From assembly GCA_030272585.1 (NCBI GenBank), contig BSYQ01000001.1, forward strand, positions 9,315,001-9,379,000: a stretch of 64,000 nucleotides of DNA, written 5' to 3'. Numbering within the stretch: position 1 is the stretch's first letter; every line of letters begins with the position of its first letter. Of the stretch, positions 55,041 to 64,000 are shown piece by piece. A model generated the notes under the pieces. It was given only the letters and a program-made list of their open reading frames with translations, did no database searches and was not told the origin of the DNA. Position numbers and translations under genes: made by a program. The DNA comes from Bryopsis sp. KO-2023. Taxonomy: Eukaryota; Chlorophyta; Ulvophyceae; Bryopsidales; Bryopsidaceae.

Positions 55041-58000
55041 TCATTGCATTAGCCGCCGAAGGTCAGCTTCCTCCTTCGTAGGCTGGATACCAACGAGTTG
55101 ATGGTATGCCAAAACTGTTTCTGCTGCGTTCGTCAAATGAATCCATGGCTCCCAGGAATCATGTTCCGACCCAAAACCCTTCCAGCGAACCAGATATCGT
55201 CGTTTCACAGATCTCCCACGACGAGTCTCCCTGTGATCGAGGATTCTCTCCACCTCGTATTCGAGTTGTCCTTCGTTCATCACTGGTGCTGGCGGCTCTG
55301 GATCTGGTCTCACGAAATCCTCCGATTCCTTGTATCGACGCATCCTGACGACATGAAAGACGTCATGGATGTTCCACGTTTCCGGCAACTCCAATCTGTA
55401 GGCAACTTTTCCCAGCCGAGCAAGAACCTTGAATGGTCCTACGAACTTTGGACCCAACTTCGGCGAAATTCCACTTCCAGCGAACGATAGATTTTCGGTC
55501 GATAGTAAAACCCTATCGCCGATTTTGAACTCCTCTTCACGTCGAGACTTGTCCGCATATCTCTTCTGTCTCTCCTGTGCTCGCTTCAACAACATCTTCG
55601 CTGAATCCAGGTCGTTCCTCATATTTCCCAAAATGTCATGCACTCCTCGAATCTCACTTTCGATTTCACGCTTTCCGATTAACGCCAGCGGAACCAATGG
55701 ATGCTCTCCGGTGTTGAGATAGAACGGCGAATGGCCCGTCGAGCTGTGTTTACCGTTATTGTATGCGAATTCCGCCGCCGGAAGCCTCTCGTCCCAATCG
55801 CGACGCCTGGCATCAACATAGCATCGTAGGGTTTCCTCCAGAACGCGATTCATGCGTTCCGTTTGTCCGTCCGTTTGCGGATGAAACGCTGAGCTTAGCT
55901 TCAGCTCGGTTCCACTCAACTCCATCAATCGACGCCAAAACGCAGAAACGAACCTGCTATCACGGTCGGATACCAAATTCGATGGCATCCCGTGATGTCG
56001 CCAAACTTCCCTGAAGAATATCTCCGCCAGATCCTTTGCAGTCGCGGTCGTCACGGTCGGCACAAAGTGCGACATCTTACTCAATCGGTCGACGAATACC
56101 ACAATCGCCGTATTTCCTTTTTCGGTTTCCGGCAACTGCACGATTAGATCCAAGCTGACGGATTCCCAACGACGATTTGGAATCGGCATCGGCTGTAATT
56201 TCCCAGCCGGAATTTTCGCCTCCGATTTCGCCTTCTGACACTTCGGACATGTTCTACAGTAGTCATTCACATCCTTGTCCATTCTCCTCCAGAAATAGTA
56301 TCTTTTGATGAGATCAAGTGTTCGATCTCTGCCCTTGTGTCCAGCCACATCAGAGTCATGTGCCTCCTTCAAAACATCTTGTCTGATTGATGTGGGGATC
56401 ACAATCTGGCCTGATTTTCTCTTGATCAGCTTTCCATCCATTGTAAATTCTTTGCAGACATTTGGATCTGATTTCTTCAGCAGTTTCCTTATGTTGCCAC
56501 AGTATGCATCTTTCTCTTGTGCCTTTTCCAGTTTCTCTGGTGTAATTGTTTTCTGTTGAACTTGGCTCCTTGTTAGAGCATTTGCAGTTTCAGTTTTAGC
56601 TCCTCCTTTTTCCATACTCTGTCTCCTCTCTCCTCCCAGGCTGTCAACGTCATTTACCAGCCTTGTGCCCAGTGGTCTGTAACTCTCAGGAGCTCCATCA
56701 GAGTCATCTCCTGAAGACCACCTGTTTGGATCCTTTTCTTTGGGCATTTCATTTTTGATTCCAGGTTCCATATGACCACCTTCCACAGTAGTCTGAAATC
56801 TCACATCCTTCTTCTTGTGATGTGACTTAACATCTGGAGTAGCATCCCCTTGCTCCCCTCCAGCCTGTAATTCCCTGGAAACCTTGGAGAGTTCCTGTGA
56901 TTCCTTGTTCTTCCTAACAGTTGAATCACTGTTGGGCAGTATTTTATTTGTCGTTTCATTCATTCCTGTGATTCCACATTCCAACTTCGCATGTTGCATT
57001 GAATCCGCAATCGCATTCCATGCGTCGTCGTGATTCCTTGCGTTCGATTTCGTCATCGATGCATGGCTGGTCGATTCCTTTTTGATTTTGTGAGCTGACG
57101 ACCCCTGATCCCCTCCTGGACCCAATCCATGACTCCGATTTGGTTGGGGACATCTACTGAGGGCGTCAGCCACGACGTTATCTGTTCCCTTTATGTGAAT
57201 GGTGTCGAAATCATAGGGCGCGAGAAATTGAGTCCATCGCACCTGCCTTCGAGTTAATCCTTTCTGGGAATCCAACCATACCAAGCTCGCATTGTCGGTT
57301 CGCAATGTAAAATGACGACCTTCCAAATACGTTCTCCATTTCTTCAGGCAATGCACAATTGCGAGTAATTCCTGCTCATGAACTGGATAGTTCGATTCTG
57401 CTTCCGTAAACTTATGCGATTCGAAAGCAATGGGATGCAATCCCGATTCACCTCGCTGCATCAACACCCCTCCAATTCCTTCCTGCGAAGCATCAGTCGC
57501 CACCACCACCGGCAGCTTATCATCGAAATGCCTCAGAACTGGGGCAGATGTCATCGCGACCTTTAATTTTTCGAACGCATCCTTCTCCAGTCGACCCCAG
57601 TGCCAGGGTTTTCCAGATTTCGTGAGATTCGACAATGGCGCCGCAATAACCGAAAAATTCCTCACGAATCGCCTGTAGAACGAACATAATCCCAGGAAGC
57701 TGCGAATGTCGTGAACATTCGCTGGCTGCGGCCACGATCGAATGGCATCAATTTTATTCGCCATCGGATATGTGCCATCCTTTTCCATCCACGTTCCTAA
57801 GAACTCCACGCCAGACTTTCCGAACTCGCATTTGCTCGCCTTTGCATATAATTTCTGCTCCTGCAGCTTCTCGAGCACTAGCCGAACATGCTCGGCATGT
57901 GATTCTGCATCTCGGCTGAAAATCAAAACATCATCCAGGAACACTAGCACGAATCGATCAAGGTAGGGCCGCAGCGTGTCATTCATCAGGCGCATAAAGT

Positions 58001-60050
58001 ACGCCGGCGCATCTGAAAATCCGAAAGGCATTACGAGCCATTCGAAATGGCCGTAGCGAGTTCGAAATGCCGATTTTTGAACATGTGCATCCTTGATGCG
58101 AACCTGCCAATAGCCGCTGCGTAAGTCGATTTTTGTGAAGAAACGCGCTCCCTCCACCTGGTCGGCCATCTCGTCCATCCTGGGCAGCGAGTATCGTGAA
58201 CGCACCGTCTGTTTGTTGAGCATGCGGTAATCGATGCACATGCGCAACGATCCATCTGATTTCGCAGCAAAAATCACCGGCGCTCCATACGGACTGTGCG
58301 ACGGCCGTATCATGTTGTGCGACAGCAGGTAATCGAGCTGTGAGCGCACTTCCGTGAGTTCCCTTGGGCTGAGCTTGTAGATCGGACGTGAGACCGGTTT
58401 GGAATCCGGCTGCTCGGTGATTTCGAAATCGTGCATGCGGCGAGGAGGTAGCTTCTTTGGTAGATCCTCGGGAAATCTCTTTGCATGTTGACGTAACACC
58501 TCCTTCAGTCCACTTAGTTCCTCTGGGATGTCATCGATCATTCCATGCAGTTTTGGGTCGACTGTAACATCACTCTCGTCATAGTCTGTCCCAGAGTTCG
58601 CTTTTCCAACTTCGTCCTTTGTTTTGTCTTTTCTCGACTCTGGATGCGAATCTGGTTGTGACATGACCTCCTTATTTCTCTGGGTGGCATTCAGTTCCAT
58701 CCCATGTTGTGATGTTCCAGTCAGTTCTTGTTGTTGTTTCCCCTGGAAGTCTCCATTCAGCAATTCCATTATTGTAATCTCCCCTTCACTCTCACAGTCC
58801 TTTCCTTCAGTTTGCAGTCCCCATTCAGGTAGCTCTGAGTTTGATTCAGTTGATGGCTTGATCCATAGAGCAAACAGTTGCTCCTCATTTGCTTTGATCA
58901 GTTTTGATAGTTGCTTGGCTGACAGGAGGTTTAATCTCCTTCCACAATTCTTGGTTTCTGGGTGGTCACCATAATGACCTTGCAGCACCAAATCTGGCTT
59001 GCCCATTCTGTTGATCGTCACTTTATGCGTAATCCAATCGATTTTTGGATTTTCGTCCGTTAGCCACGACTTCCCGAAAATCATGTCATGCATTAGCTCT
59101 TTCAGCACCAGAAATTTTCTTTTCGTTCTGTACTTTCCGAATCGAACAGTTGTCATGCAGGTCCCAATCACATGGGCCTTTGAATCATCAGCCAGCGAAA
59201 CTGGCTTTGCATTCTTATCCGGTCGGTACCTCAATCCCAACCGTTTCACCAAGCTTTCTGAAACGAAATCAGTCGAAGCCCCGCTGTCGACCAACACTGT
59301 AACTGCCTCATGAGACAGCGAGCCGCGCAACCTCAGCAGGGTGGATCGACTACCCACTCCCGATGCTGTCAATTCCTCTGCGTTCGACTCCTTTTCCCCG
59401 GTCGACCCAACCACACTCCCCTCTTCGTCGGTATCCATTTGGAAATCAGCATCCGATTTCCCAGGGACTGCATTTCCGACATCTGTATGACAACCTTCAG
59501 CCTGACGTTCGCCAACTGAATCCTGAGGCCTCATGGCGTATGAACTCGTCTCCGCCTCATTCTGCCCCCCAGGGTGGTCATCGAGCGTGGTCGGCGTCGC
59601 CGACTCTTTCTTTTCCGACATGCATGCATCCCGCATGCCGACGTCCTTGATTTCTGGCATGACGTCCTCATCCTCCGACGCCAAACTTCCTTCACCATTT
59701 CCGTCACCAACCACCGCGTCGTCTTCCTTATTCGACGTCGAACTGTGTACCTTCTTTGCGATCTGTCTTCCCTGCCGTCGGGATACTTTCCCAACTGTCG
59801 GCGGTGATCCTGTTTTCTGGTTACACAATCTGTTTGACGCCAAACCTCGGAACTCTTTCAGAACCTCGTTAATTCCTCCGACGAGACTTTTCTGGCTTCC
59901 CAGCAGTTCAACAATAGCATTTTCCACCGTCGATAACCGATCACGGACACTTCCGCGTTTCCTGTTACTGTGATCGTTCAAACTTTCCTTTGCTGATCCA
60001 GATCGCGCGTCACCTGACTGCGCTTTTTGTTTGCGTTGTCTTGTCGTCAT
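55041..60050 (-). CDS. gag-pol polyprotein of gypsy element C with chromodomain (1,669 aa)
   Basis: ATG at 60050, 81 nt after the primer-binding site. The first 240 residues are basic then acidic and show neither a typical gag helical domain nor a CCHC knuckle. Then: protease VTVLVDSGASTDFV (about residue 253), RT with VFLDDVLIFS (about 705; Phe-Leu-Asp-Asp), RNase H VVATDASQEGIGGV (about 850), a long Lys/Ser-rich spacer (about 970-1150), integrase HHCC HDSDVAGHKG...CPKCQKAK (about 1235-1275), DDE core SLDLIVQLP, SDRDSRFVSAFW and FHPQTDGQTERMNR, and chromodomain YEVERILDHRET...YLVRWKGFGSEHDSWEP (about 1597). No stops or shifts; potentially active. Confidence 0.95.
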   Translation of the reverse strand: MTTRQRKQKAQSGDARSGSAKESLNDHSNRKRGSVRDRLSTVENAIVELLGSQKSLVGGINEVLKEFRGLASNRLCNQKTGSPPTVGKVSRRQGRQIAKKVHSSTSNKEDDAVVGDGNGEGSLASEDEDVMPEIKDVGMRDACMSEKKESATPTTLDDHPGGQNEAETSSYAMRPQDSVGERQAEGCHTDVGNAVPGKSDADFQMDTDEEGSVVGSTGEKESNAEELTASGVGSRSTLLRLRGSLSHEAVTVLVDSGASTDFVSESLVKRLGLRYRPDKNAKPVSLADDSKAHVIGTCMTTVRFGKYRTKRKFLVLKELMHDMIFGKSWLTDENPKIDWITHKVTINRMGKPDLVLQGHYGDHPETKNCGRRLNLLSAKQLSKLIKANEEQLFALWIKPSTESNSELPEWGLQTEGKDCESEGEITIMELLNGDFQGKQQQELTGTSQHGMELNATQRNKEVMSQPDSHPESRKDKTKDEVGKANSGTDYDESDVTVDPKLHGMIDDIPEELSGLKEVLRQHAKRFPEDLPKKLPPRRMHDFEITEQPDSKPVSRPIYKLSPRELTEVRSQLDYLLSHNMIRPSHSPYGAPVIFAAKSDGSLRMCIDYRMLNKQTVRSRYSLPRMDEMADQVEGARFFTKIDLRSGYWQVRIKDAHVQKSAFRTRYGHFEWLVMPFGFSDAPAYFMRLMNDTLRPYLDRFVLVFLDDVLIFSRDAESHAEHVRLVLEKLQEQKLYAKASKCEFGKSGVEFLGTWMEKDGTYPMANKIDAIRSWPQPANVHDIRSFLGLCSFYRRFVRNFSVIAAPLSNLTKSGKPWHWGRLEKDAFEKLKVAMTSAPVLRHFDDKLPVVVATDASQEGIGGVLMQRGESGLHPIAFESHKFTEAESNYPVHEQELLAIVHCLKKWRTYLEGRHFTLRTDNASLVWLDSQKGLTRRQVRWTQFLAPYDFDTIHIKGTDNVVADALSRCPQPNRSHGLGPGGDQGSSAHKIKKESTSHASMTKSNARNHDDAWNAIADSMQHAKLECGITGMNETTNKILPNSDSTVRKNKESQELSKVSRELQAGGEQGDATPDVKSHHKKKDVRFQTTVEGGHMEPGIKNEMPKEKDPNRWSSGDDSDGAPESYRPLGTRLVNDVDSLGGERRQSMEKGGAKTETANALTRSQVQQKTITPEKLEKAQEKDAYCGNIRKLLKKSDPNVCKEFTMDGKLIKRKSGQIVIPTSIRQDVLKEAHDSDVAGHKGRDRTLDLIKRYYFWRRMDKDVNDYCRTCPKCQKAKSEAKIPAGKLQPMPIPNRRWESVSLDLIVQLPETEKGNTAIVVFVDRLSKMSHFVPTVTTATAKDLAEIFFREVWRHHGMPSNLVSDRDSRFVSAFWRRLMELSGTELKLSSAFHPQTDGQTERMNRVLEETLRCYVDARRRDWDERLPAAEFAYNNGKHSSTGHSPFYLNTGEHPLVPLALIGKREIESEIRGVHDILGNMRNDLDSAKMLLKRAQERQKRYADKSRREEEFKIGDRVLLSTENLSFAGSGISPKLGPKFVGPFKVLARLGKVAYRLELPETWNIHDVFHVVRMRRYKESEDFVRPDPEPPAPVMNEGQLEYEVERILDHRETRRGRSVKRRYLVRWKGFGSEHDSWEPWIHLTNAAETVLAYHQLVGIQPTKEEADLRRLMQ

Positions 60051-60143
60051 AGTTCTGTTCCGAGGAAAGACTTTGACGTGCCCCTCGACCCGTTTCCTTC
60101 CCAGTGATCGCTACCTCGTATGAGGTGCCTGCTCCGAAACCAT

Positions 60144-60324
60144 TGTGACGGGTCGTTCTGGGTGCGAGGTTTGATGGTGTGAGTCAGTGAGTGAAGGTCA
60201 GGTTTTTACAACGTTGTTGTCCAAGTCAAAATCGGTCTCTCAAAAACACGGTTCCAGTAAATATATAACCCACATCCGGGTTCACCTAGTCGGTCATACA
60301 CCTAAGTTCCCCAGTCCGACTACA
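60144..60324 (-). repeat. 5' LTR of gypsy element C
   Basis: 181 bp; one base (A on the minus strand) separates it from the primer-binding site TGGTTTCGGAGC. Confidence 0.96.
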
Positions 60325-60329
60325 GACGT

Positions 60330-61038
60330 AGTCCAATTCCATGTGATCTGATCTGCGATTTCCGCCGCCGCTGTTGCCGCCGCCGCCGCGATCTCGATTC
60401 AAGATCGAACTCCCGGATTGAGCTCCTCCCCACCTTTCCGCCACTCGAATAGCTTCATCCAAGGTCTTGGGGTTTTGGAGGTCGGTTTCGATGCCAACCC
60501 TCCCTCGCAAACCATCGACGAACCTGTGTATTTTCTCGCCCTCTGATGCGTCGGAAATATACAGCATCAGCTGTCTAAAACGATGCGTGTATTCCCGCAC
60601 AGACATTCCGCCTTGGCGTAAATTCGCCCATTCTGTCCGTGTGCGGCGCAAAAAATGTGGTTCCCCGAACTGGTTTTTCAGCTCCTCACAGAAGTCCTCA
60701 TACGTCGGCAAAGGTCGGCCTCCATCAGTCTCCGACTCCTCCACTCTTGTCCTCCACCATGTCGCGGCTGGCCCTCTCAGTAGAGATCCTGCCAGGCGGA
60801 GTTTCGAGACTCCATCTTCGACGTGGGTGGCGTCAAAATGCACTCGGAGGCTGAACAACCAATCCTGGATAGGAGGGTCATTCTGCCTGCCTCCCCACAG
60901 ATCAGGTCGGGCTGGCTTACTTCTCAGGTCATTACCTCGACCACCACTTCCAGCCGCCGTTCCAGCCTGTGCTGCAGTTGCCGCCCCGATTGCTGTTCCC
61001 ACTTTGTCGTTTAGTTCGTGGATCCTCTCCTCTTTCAT
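60330..61038 (-). pseudogene. 5' part of gag of element B
   Basis: Starts MKEERIHELNDKVG at 61038 and contains a retrotransposon gag domain (WLFSLRVHFDA, GPAATWWRTRVEE, EELKNQFGEP, SVREYTHRFRQLM). It ends where element C is inserted. Its ATG overlaps the stop of the preceding small ORF (ATGA). Confidence 0.88.
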
Positions 61039-61334
61039 TGGTGAAAAAGCGATGTCAGGGCCAAGGAGTTCCGTTCCTCCTCGTCGTAGCGGTAAAACCT
61101 TGATGTAGTGGGAAAGTCGAGAGGTGACTCGGTAGTTGGGGTTGGCTGATTCTCCTTGTCAGCCTGTTCTTCCAGCTCTTTCAGGAAGCAGAGTAGGTCG
61201 AGTTCTTCGTAGTTTAGCTGGACCTCGTTCCTCCTAGCTTCCCTCCGCACTACTGGTAAGTCCAGTTCCTCGCCGGGATACTGCCACTCTACTCTGTAAT
61301 AAAGATCGAGAAGGTGAGCCAGCCAAGGGTCCAT
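61035..61334 (-). CDS. small acidic ORF before gag of element B (99 aa)
   Basis: MDPWLAHLLDLYYRVEWQ start, rich in Glu and Leu, helical. It ends TGA overlapping the gag ATG (ATGA), which would suit termination-reinitiation or a frameshift into gag. No family recognised. Confidence 0.5.
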   Translation of the reverse strand: MDPWLAHLLDLYYRVEWQYPGEELDLPVVRREARRNEVQLNYEELDLLCFLKELEEQADKENQPTPTTESPLDFPTTSRFYRYDEEERNSLALTSLFHQ

Positions 61335-61345
61335 AGACAACGAAC

Positions 61346-61576
61346 TCACTGATGTTGGGGTTCCTCCTGAGTTGGGGTTTCAGGGGTAAGCGGAAGATCA
61401 ACTGTCGCCTCCGTCTCAGTTCTCGATTCGCTTGATCCTGTGCTTTCAGTATCACTATTGTCTTCGCCTATGTGCAGAACTTCCAACGGGTTCTCTTCCA
61501 GCCAGAGGTCTACAAGCAGTAACCTAGGATCTCCTTCTTCGCCAAACCAGTATTCTTCTTCTCTGATTATAGGCAT
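61346..61576 (-). CDS. small acidic leader ORF of element B (76 aa)
   Basis: ATG at 61576, 9 nt beyond the primer-binding site. Acidic (MPIIREEEYWFGEEGDP, then Glu/Thr/Ser/Pro-rich to the stop at 61346). The next small ORF follows in another frame within about 15 nt. No family recognised. Confidence 0.45.
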   Translation of the reverse strand: MPIIREEEYWFGEEGDPRLLLVDLWLEENPLEVLHIGEDNSDTESTGSSESRTETEATVDLPLTPETPTQEEPQHQ

Positions 61577-61597
61577 AGAAACTCGCTCCGAAACCAG

Positions 61598-62168
61598 TGA
61601 AACGGATTTGTTTCCTGAGGCTGAATACTTCCAGCCGCCACTTAACCCGTTCTTCACACACGTTGGGAGACGACCAGAAGTTCTGTAAGAAAGGTCTGAT
61701 ACACGAGAGTATACAACTGAATCTTATTTCAACAAGCTTGTTCTTTACAACGATCCCCAGCCTTTTATACTCTCAGCCCAGAGCTTCTAGAGAACTCCCA
61801 GCCCATCTCCTAACCTTACAAATACTAGCTATCATCTAGCTCTCCTCAAAACGTCTCTATCATTTCTCAGCTCAGCCCTTCTAGCCAGAGCTCCGACTAA
61901 CCCTTTATAACCCTTGATAACCTCTAGACTAAGGACCCAGACTGAAGCTCCTTCCAGTCTGACTCCCGACTCTCTACCCAAACTCTCAGCCATCTGAGAT
62001 CTGACACTGAATATACTGAACCTGGTTCGAACTCTTTTCACTACGTTTCAGCCTCTCATTGAGCATCACGTAACTACCCCATTCCAGTCAGTCCGCGACT
62101 ACCTGGAACTCTCAGACTGTAACCTCTGTTTTCCGCCTAGATCTTCGCCTACTAAGTCAGCCGTTTCA
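61598..62168 (-). repeat. 5' LTR of gypsy element B
   Basis: 571 bp; followed on the minus strand by C and the primer-binding site. Confidence 0.96.
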
Positions 62169-63896
62169 ATCGATGCCTGAGCTCTCGTGTTCCCAAGTTC
62201 GTGAGTTGTATTCCTCCACTTGCCGATCCCTGAGCGTGGCAAACCGGTCTATCCGAACCGGGCCAAAGTGAACCTCCAACCGACGAAAAATAGCCGGATT
62301 GAGTCTCCAGCCATGAGACTGGAGGCGGCTCAATGCGTCTGCCTGGAAATTGTCCTGGGAGGCCACCCAACGTGGGCACAACCGCGCCCCCGTCCGCGTC
62401 AGAAATTCGACGATCTGCTGTAATACAGGAACCAGAGTCGGCTCGTACACCCGTAGCTTCTTGAGCGCCCAATAAGTTACCCTGGAGTCCGTAACCACGG
62501 ATAGCAGACATTTGTCGAGGCATGGTTCCCAATGCTCCAAGGCGCGCGACACTGCCGTCAGCTCCTTCCAATTGATTGACTGTTGCTGATAGTCGGCCTG
62601 AAAAGAGCCGTGACACACTGCCCCCTGTGCTCGTCGCTCCCGCTCGTCGGTCTCCACCAAGCCTTTCAACAACGAGGCCCCCCAGCCGGTGAGGGAGGCG
62701 TCGGTTTCCAGCGTCCAATGGATCTTCCCGGCTTTCCACCGAGTTCCATTCCAGGACGCGAGAACGTTTCGCCACCACTGCAACTCCCTCCTCGCGGCTG
62801 CAGATATGGGAACCCATGAATTCCAAGTCTTCTTTTGACCGATCTGAGCGTATAAATGGCTCAAATAGAACCTGGCGGCGCTTAACGCTGGGCTGGTGCT
62901 CTGGCAAAGGCCACAGAACGATGCCACCAGTCGAACTGGGAGCTTCCAACGCTGTCGGCGCCCCCGATCGAGCAACAACCGTGCCAACCCCTGGATCCGA
63001 CACAACCTTGTAACCGGTACTCGTAAAAGACATTGATTGGTATCTATTTCTAATCCCAAATGAATCCTCCTCCTGGAGGGCGAAAAATCGCTCTTGATGG
63101 GGTGGACTAACAGGCCTAAAGCCTGGAAAAATTTTTGAATCCACCTGCCCCATCGAGACAAAACCTTTTTCCCCTTGTATAACGCTAGAAAGTCGTCTAA
63201 ATACACTAAAAGCGTGACGGGAATATCGGCTTTCCAAATTTTCTTCAAAATGCCCCCTGGCGGACAAGCCACTTGTCGCGGAAAACGTAAAAAGGACGAC
63301 ACATCCTTCATCACCTTTGTCCATACAAAGGGTGAAATACACAAACCAAACGGCAATGCACAACACTCGAATAGACGACCATTTACCATAATCGTCAAAT
63401 ATTTCCTCAGCTTGGGGTGGATGGGCACATGGAAGTACGCATGTTTCAAGTCCCATTGAATCATGTGGGCGGCTTCTGGAAAATGGCCGACCGCCGACTG
63501 CAGAGTCTCGAACCGGACTTTGGGAACCTGAATCCACTGATTGATTGGTCGTAAATCCATGATGAGCCTGTAGTCGGGAGAATCGCGTTTCTTGATCAAG
63601 AAGGCCTTGGACACCCAGCGATTCGAACGGGCCGGCCGTAACACCCCGAGATCCAAATACTCTTGTAAAATCTTGTCCCATGCTTGACCAGTTGCCCCCT
63701 CCATCACTGAATTCCCCTCGTGGAAGGGGGGCGGCGGTCCTGAGATCCAATTCCAATCCACCCCCTGATGCAACCATTTCATTGTGCGCCGGGAAGCTCC
63801 CATACGTCTCCAAATCGTCAACCGCTTCCTCGGCTGATTGAAGAGAAAAGTCGTCTGATCGCGAACTGGCCATTCTGCTGGCGGCCGATACCGCAT
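62166..63896 (-). pseudogene. RT-RNase H of the DIRS-type element, truncated by gypsy element B
   Basis: ATG at 63896 directly after the stop of the upstream ORF (TGAATG). Reverse transcriptase: GVLRPARSNRWVSKAFLIKK, RLIMDLRPINQWI, IQWDLKHAYFHVPIHP, LPFGLCISPFVWTKVM and YLDDFLALY (about residue 232). RNase H: HWTLETDASLTGWGA (about 398), WKELTAVSRAL and DNFQADALSR. It ends FATLRDRQVEEYNSRTW followed by a stop formed by the LTR of element B; the remainder is at 48284-47935. The motif style is DIRS/Ngaro, distinct from the gypsy elements. Confidence 0.9.
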
Positions 63897-64000
63897 TCAC
63901 TTCTTTGGATGATTCTGATTCTGCGGCGGCTGCTGCTGTTGCTGAGCCCCAGAATTCTCGCCCTGTCCTTGCTGCGCTCCTTTACGAGAACGACCTTTTT
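63897..64000 (-). CDS. C-terminal end of the first ORF (gag) of the DIRS-type element, partial
   Basis: The last 34 codons are visible: a basic then Gln/Pro-rich tail (NSGAQQQQQPPQNQNHPKK) with TGA at 63899-63897. It abuts the RT ATG. The rest lies outside the window. Confidence 0.5.
   Translation of the reverse strand, partial: KGRSRKGAQQGQGENSGAQQQQQPPQNQNHPKK

Larger units (their letters stand above)
54188..60324 (-). mobile_element. Ty3/gypsy chromovirus element C, complete (6,137 bp)
   Basis: 181-bp LTRs (54188-54368 and 60144-60324; minus strand TGTAGTCGG...CCCGTCACA), apparently identical; duplication GACGT at 54183-54187 and 60325-60329. The primer-binding site is complementary to 60131-60142 and the purine tract GTGGAGGGGAT lies beside the 3' LTR. 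One long gag-pol frame. The 672 bp between the pol end and the 3' LTR (54369-55040) is non-coding. It lies within gag of element B. Confidence 0.97.
48285..62168 (-). mobile_element. Ty3/gypsy chromovirus element B, split by element C
   Basis: 571-bp LTRs at 48285-48855 (3') and 61598-62168 (5'), TGAAACGG...CCGTTTCA, apparently identical; duplication ATCGA at 48280-48284 and 62169-62173. The primer-binding site is complementary to 61585-61596 (TGGTTTCGGAGC read on the minus strand), and a purine tract lies next to the 3' LTR (AAGGGGGGAGGAG, minus strand). Gene order on the minus strand: two small acidic ORFs, gag (split by element C), pol, and an extra ORF after pol. It lies in the RNase H gene of the DIRS-type element. 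Confidence 0.95.
31545..64000 (-). mobile_element. DIRS/Ngaro-type tyrosine-recombinase retroelement, split by many insertions
   Basis: Element DNA is 31545-32145, 46227-46949, 47493-48284 and 62174-64000; its 5' end is outside the window. Read on the minus strand the order is end of a Gln-rich ORF (gag), RT-RNase H, tyrosine recombinase, then an 83-bp repeat, 421 bp, and the same 83-bp repeat. That last part matches the B1-A2-B2 half of split direct repeats in Ngaro/PAT-like elements; A1 would lie beyond 64000. Insertions (hAT, TRIM-like, gypsy B) are all defined by exact target duplications. No flanking duplication is expected for recombinase-mediated integration. Confidence 0.8.

Noticed and set aside
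38374..60050. Gypsy elements as endogenous retroviruses or viral integrations
   Set aside because: None has an envelope-like ORF with signal peptide and membrane anchor; they are chromodomain LTR retrotransposons.
62152..63900. 582-codon minus-strand frame overlapping the DIRS RT
   Set aside because: It is a shadow of the RT-RNase H frame, which carries all conserved motifs.

Overview
The window is nuclear DNA from an intron-rich eukaryote. Genes have many short GT-AG introns, the host proteins are typically eukaryotic (PP2A scaffold, CID-domain transcription factor, ATRAP-like and nucleolar proteins), and more than half of the sequence is transposable elements. Poly-T and poly-G tracts are common in introns and flanks. 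I cannot name the species. The element mix (chromodomain Ty3/gypsy, tyrosine-recombinase retroelement, KDZ, intron-containing hAT) suits an alga, another protist or an early-branching fungus or holozoan.

Layout. (1) 1-9.7 kb: a three-level nest. A 382-bp hAT-type MITE (family B) contains a 465-bp hAT-type MITE (family A, carrying a tRNA-like segment), which contains an 8-kb KDZ (Kyakuja-Dileera-Zisupton) DNA transposon. Each level has a target-site duplication. The KDZ element encodes a four-exon transposase on the minus strand and a convergent plus-strand passenger gene with an ARID-like region. (2) 10.4-29.4 kb: host genes. These are a NOL11-like nucleolar protein (-), a 92-aa single-pass membrane protein (-), an RPRD/RTT103-like CID protein (+), an ATRAP-like four-helix membrane protein (+), an unidentified multi-pass membrane protein (-), and the divergently placed PP2A scaffold A subunit (+). 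Joining the inferred exons of the NOL11-like, CID, ATRAP-like, KDZ and PP2A genes gives uninterrupted frames of 766, 515, 167, 875 and 588 aa. (3) 30.4-31.1 kb: a 774-bp hAT-type MITE (family C).

(4) 31.5-64 kb: one DIRS/Ngaro-type tyrosine-recombinase retroelement (minus strand, 5' end outside the window), expanded by insertions. A 14-kb intron-containing hAT transposon lies 3' of its recombinase gene. That hAT contains two family A MITEs and a complete 6.3-kb Ty3/gypsy element (A). A 538-bp TRIM-like mini LTR element splits the recombinase gene. A second Ty3/gypsy element (B) splits the RT/RNase H gene and is itself split in gag by a third (C). Target-site duplications were found for every inserted element: CTCACAAG (hAT), GGTAG (A), GCACT (TRIM), ATCGA (B), GACGT (C), CCCACGGT and an imperfect pair (MITE A copies). 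This fixes the order of insertion within each lineage of the nest.

The three gypsy elements have integrases ending in chromodomains, and they share with the TRIM the same primer-binding site, TGGTTTCGGAGC. Element B also carries a 339-aa accessory protein (coiled coil plus Cys cluster) after pol and two small acidic ORFs before gag. The items most likely to be undescribed are the KDZ passenger gene, the element-B accessory protein, the tRNA-bearing MITE family and the hAT whose introns carry the same palindrome arrays as its ends. All family assignments were made by eye from motifs; no database search was run.
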